The notes under the pieces: generated by a model
What the model saw: only the letters and a program-made list of their open reading frames with translations
What the model was told of the DNA's origin: nothing
Database searches by the model: none
Shown here: piece by piece, positions 62,953-64,000 of the stretch
Position numbering within the stretch: the stretch's first letter is position 1
Layout of the letters: each line of letters opens with the position of its first letter
Assembly (NCBI RefSeq): GCF_947259345.1
Contig: NZ_CAMYLS010000033.1
Span: 1 to 64,000 of the forward strand
DNA: 64,000 bases
Direction of reading: 5' to 3'
DNA from: an uncultured Maricaulis sp.
Lineage (GTDB): Bacteria > Pseudomonadota > Alphaproteobacteria > Caulobacterales > Maricaulaceae
Translations under genes and position numbers: made by a program

Positions 62953-62992
62953 GTTCTGCTTTTGTTCTATTGCGGCACAACGCAGGCGTCAA
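62953..62992 (-). promoter_or_regulatory. SOS promoter and LexA box of the small peptide gene
   Basis: Minus-strand TTGACG (62992-62987), 17-base spacer, TAGAAC (62969-62964), then GAACaaaagcaGAAC (62967-62953) as a perfect alphaproteobacterial LexA operator that shares its first half-site with the -10 element. Repression in the uninduced state and release after DNA damage are expected. The lexA promoter has the same -35, spacer and -10. Confidence 0.85.
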
Positions 62993-62999
62993 GAGGAAT

Positions 63000-63025
63000 G
63001 TTCCAATTTTGTTCTCATGCAGTTC
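63000..63025. promoter_or_regulatory. Tandem triple GTTC half-sites (overlapping LexA boxes)
   Basis: Plus-strand GTTC at 63000, 63011 and 63022, each spaced by seven bases, form two overlapping GTTC-N7-GTTC operators just upstream of the small-gene promoter and 11 bp before the end of lolD. The 11-bp period equals one helical turn, suitable for co-operative LexA binding. Confidence 0.7.
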
Positions 63026-63036
63026 GCGCAGGCTGA

Positions 63037-63726
63037 TCAGTCAGGGATGTAGGGCGTGAGATGCCCGTCCGCGAAGGTCAGGATTCGGTCCATCCGTCCG
63101 GCAAGCTCGTGATTATGGGTGGCCACCAGGGCCGCCGCGCCTTCTGCCTTCACCGTTTGGCGAAAAGCATCAAACACGGTCTCGGAGGTTGTCGGATCCA
63201 GATTGCCGGTCGGCTCGTCGGCCAACAGGACATGGGGCGCATTGGCCAGGGCTCGGGCTATGGCGACACGTTGCTGCTCGCCACCGGACAATTGCGACGG
63301 CTGGTGCAGGAGGCGGTCCGCCAGACCGAGCTGTGTGAGGAGCATTTCCGCCCGCTCCCGCGCTTTGCGCGACGGCACGCCTGCGATCAGTTGCGGCAGG
63401 ACGATATTTTCCAGCGCATCAAACTCGGGCAGGAGATGGTGGAATTGGTAGACGAAGCCGATCTCGCGGCGACGGATGGCGGTGCGCTCGCGGTCCGACA
63501 GGTCGACCGTGGCCCGCCCCCTCACCCGCACTTCACCGGCATTGGGACGCTCAAGCAAACCGGCTGCATGCAGGAGCGAGGATTTGCCGGAACCGGACGG
63601 ACCAACCAGACCGACAATCTCGCCCGGTGACAGGGCCAGGCTGGCGCCCTGCAGAACCGGGAGCTCGCCCGCATCGGTGACATAAGTCCGGTCGATGGCA
63701 TCAAGTTCGAGGACGAAATCACTCAT
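63037..63726 (-). CDS. lolD: Lipoprotein-releasing ABC transporter ATPase LolD
   Basis: A 229-residue ABC ATPase. Walker A GPSGSGKSS (residues 42-50), signature LSGGEQQRVAIARAL, Walker B with VLLADEPTGNLD, and the His switch in LVATHNHEL. With LolC/E it extracts lipoproteins from the inner membrane for the outer membrane. Its start overlaps the end of the permease gene by eight bases. The small SOS gene lies downstream. Confidence 0.93.
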   Translation of the reverse strand: MSDFVLELDAIDRTYVTDAGELPVLQGASLALSPGEIVGLVGPSGSGKSSLLHAAGLLERPNAGEVRVRGRATVDLSDRERTAIRRREIGFVYQFHHLLPEFDALENIVLPQLIAGVPSRKARERAEMLLTQLGLADRLLHQPSQLSGGEQQRVAIARALANAPHVLLADEPTGNLDPTTSETVFDAFRQTVKAEGAAALVATHNHELAGRMDRILTFADGHLTPYIPD

Positions 63727-64000
63727 AGCGCAGCGCCTCCACCGGATCGAGACGCGCAGCCCGCCAGGCCGGCGGCAGGGTCACAACCAGGGAGATGATC
63801 AGGCCGAAGATCGAGATGAAGCCCACCTCGCCCCAGTCCAGCTGAGCGGGAATGCGATAGAGGTAGTAAACCGTCGGATCCCAGACCTGGGCGCCCGTCG
63901 TCCAGGTGATGAAATCCTGGATCGGTCCGATATTCACGACGAAGAGGATGCCCAGCATCAGCCCGGCAAAAGTCCCGGCCATGCCGATACTGGCGCCCAC
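63719..64000 (-). CDS. LolC/E permease, C-terminal part
   Basis: The last 93 codons of a FtsX-family permease, running out of the window at its 5' side; the codon at the window edge is not a real start. It contains two TM helices (GMAGTFAGLMLGILFVVNIG, FISIFGLIISLVVTLPPAW) with the C-terminal LDPVEALRYE that is typical of LolC/LolE. It is the membrane partner of LolD and precedes it in the operon. LolC or LolE cannot be told apart from this piece. Confidence 0.88.
   Translation of the reverse strand: MGASIGMAGTFAGLMLGILFVVNIGPIQDFITWTTGAQVWDPTVYYLYRIPAQLDWGEVGFISIFGLIISLVVTLPPAWRAARLDPVEALRYE

Overview
The window is a GC-rich, gene-dense piece of an alphaproteobacterial chromosome. The long block from ppiD-trpE through lexA, comEC, gltX, gltA, the lpx/bamA/rseP genes, uppS, frr, pyrH, tsf, rpsB, dnaE and lolD is the classic alphaproteobacterial order. 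The eno-ftsB-pdhA-pdhB-pdhC string, an E1-beta subunit with its own lipoyl domain, formate-THF ligase, LpxI and SOS boxes of the GTTC-N7-GTTC type agree with this. Gene content suggests a Caulobacterales/Maricaulales-type stalked marine bacterium (Maricaulis-like). That placement is inference from recall, not from a search. I see no tRNA, rRNA, CRISPR array, prophage or insertion sequence.

Layout. 1-521: non-coding, built of nested inverted repeats. 522-4258: a SET-domain protein, then a DUF6702-like secreted protein next to an M1 metallopeptidase. 4368-9240: three related secreted beta-solenoid (bactofilin-like) proteins flanking an acyl-CoA/acyl-ACP synthetase-like gene. 9324-22184: pyruvate dehydrogenase region (lpd, pdhC, pdhB, pdhA) with ftsB and eno; small unrelated genes (HD-domain, cupin, ACT, 2OG-oxygenase, thioesterase, serine hydrolase, GFA, SnoaL-like, membrane protein) lie between them. 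22320-26657: fhs, rpmF, a DUF2807-like protein and a group II PLP decarboxylase. 26803-30802: pyrG, secG, an atypical receiver-domain protein and tpiA. 30975-38240: ppiD and the trp genes, split by a divergent-polysaccharide-deacetylase gene on the other strand. 38337-44256: lexA, comEC, gltX, gltA. 44317-59104: one long minus-strand run for lipid A synthesis, outer-membrane assembly, isoprenoid and phospholipid precursors and translation factors. 59297-64000: dnaE, a small SOS-type peptide gene, lolD and the end of lolC/E.

The most interesting item is a 31-codon gene missing from ordinary ORF calling (62837-62932, minus). It encodes a hydrophobic peptide with a strong ribosome binding site and a promoter covered by a LexA box. 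A further tandem triple of GTTC half-sites lies upstream. It looks like a SidA-type SOS-induced division inhibitor placed just upstream of dnaE. Other points worth a second look are a thioesterase gene with an amber stop at codon 20, a receiver domain with Glu in place of the phospho-acceptor Asp, the three-member beta-solenoid cluster, and two copies of a dispersed TGTCATCCC...GGGATGACA palindromic repeat.
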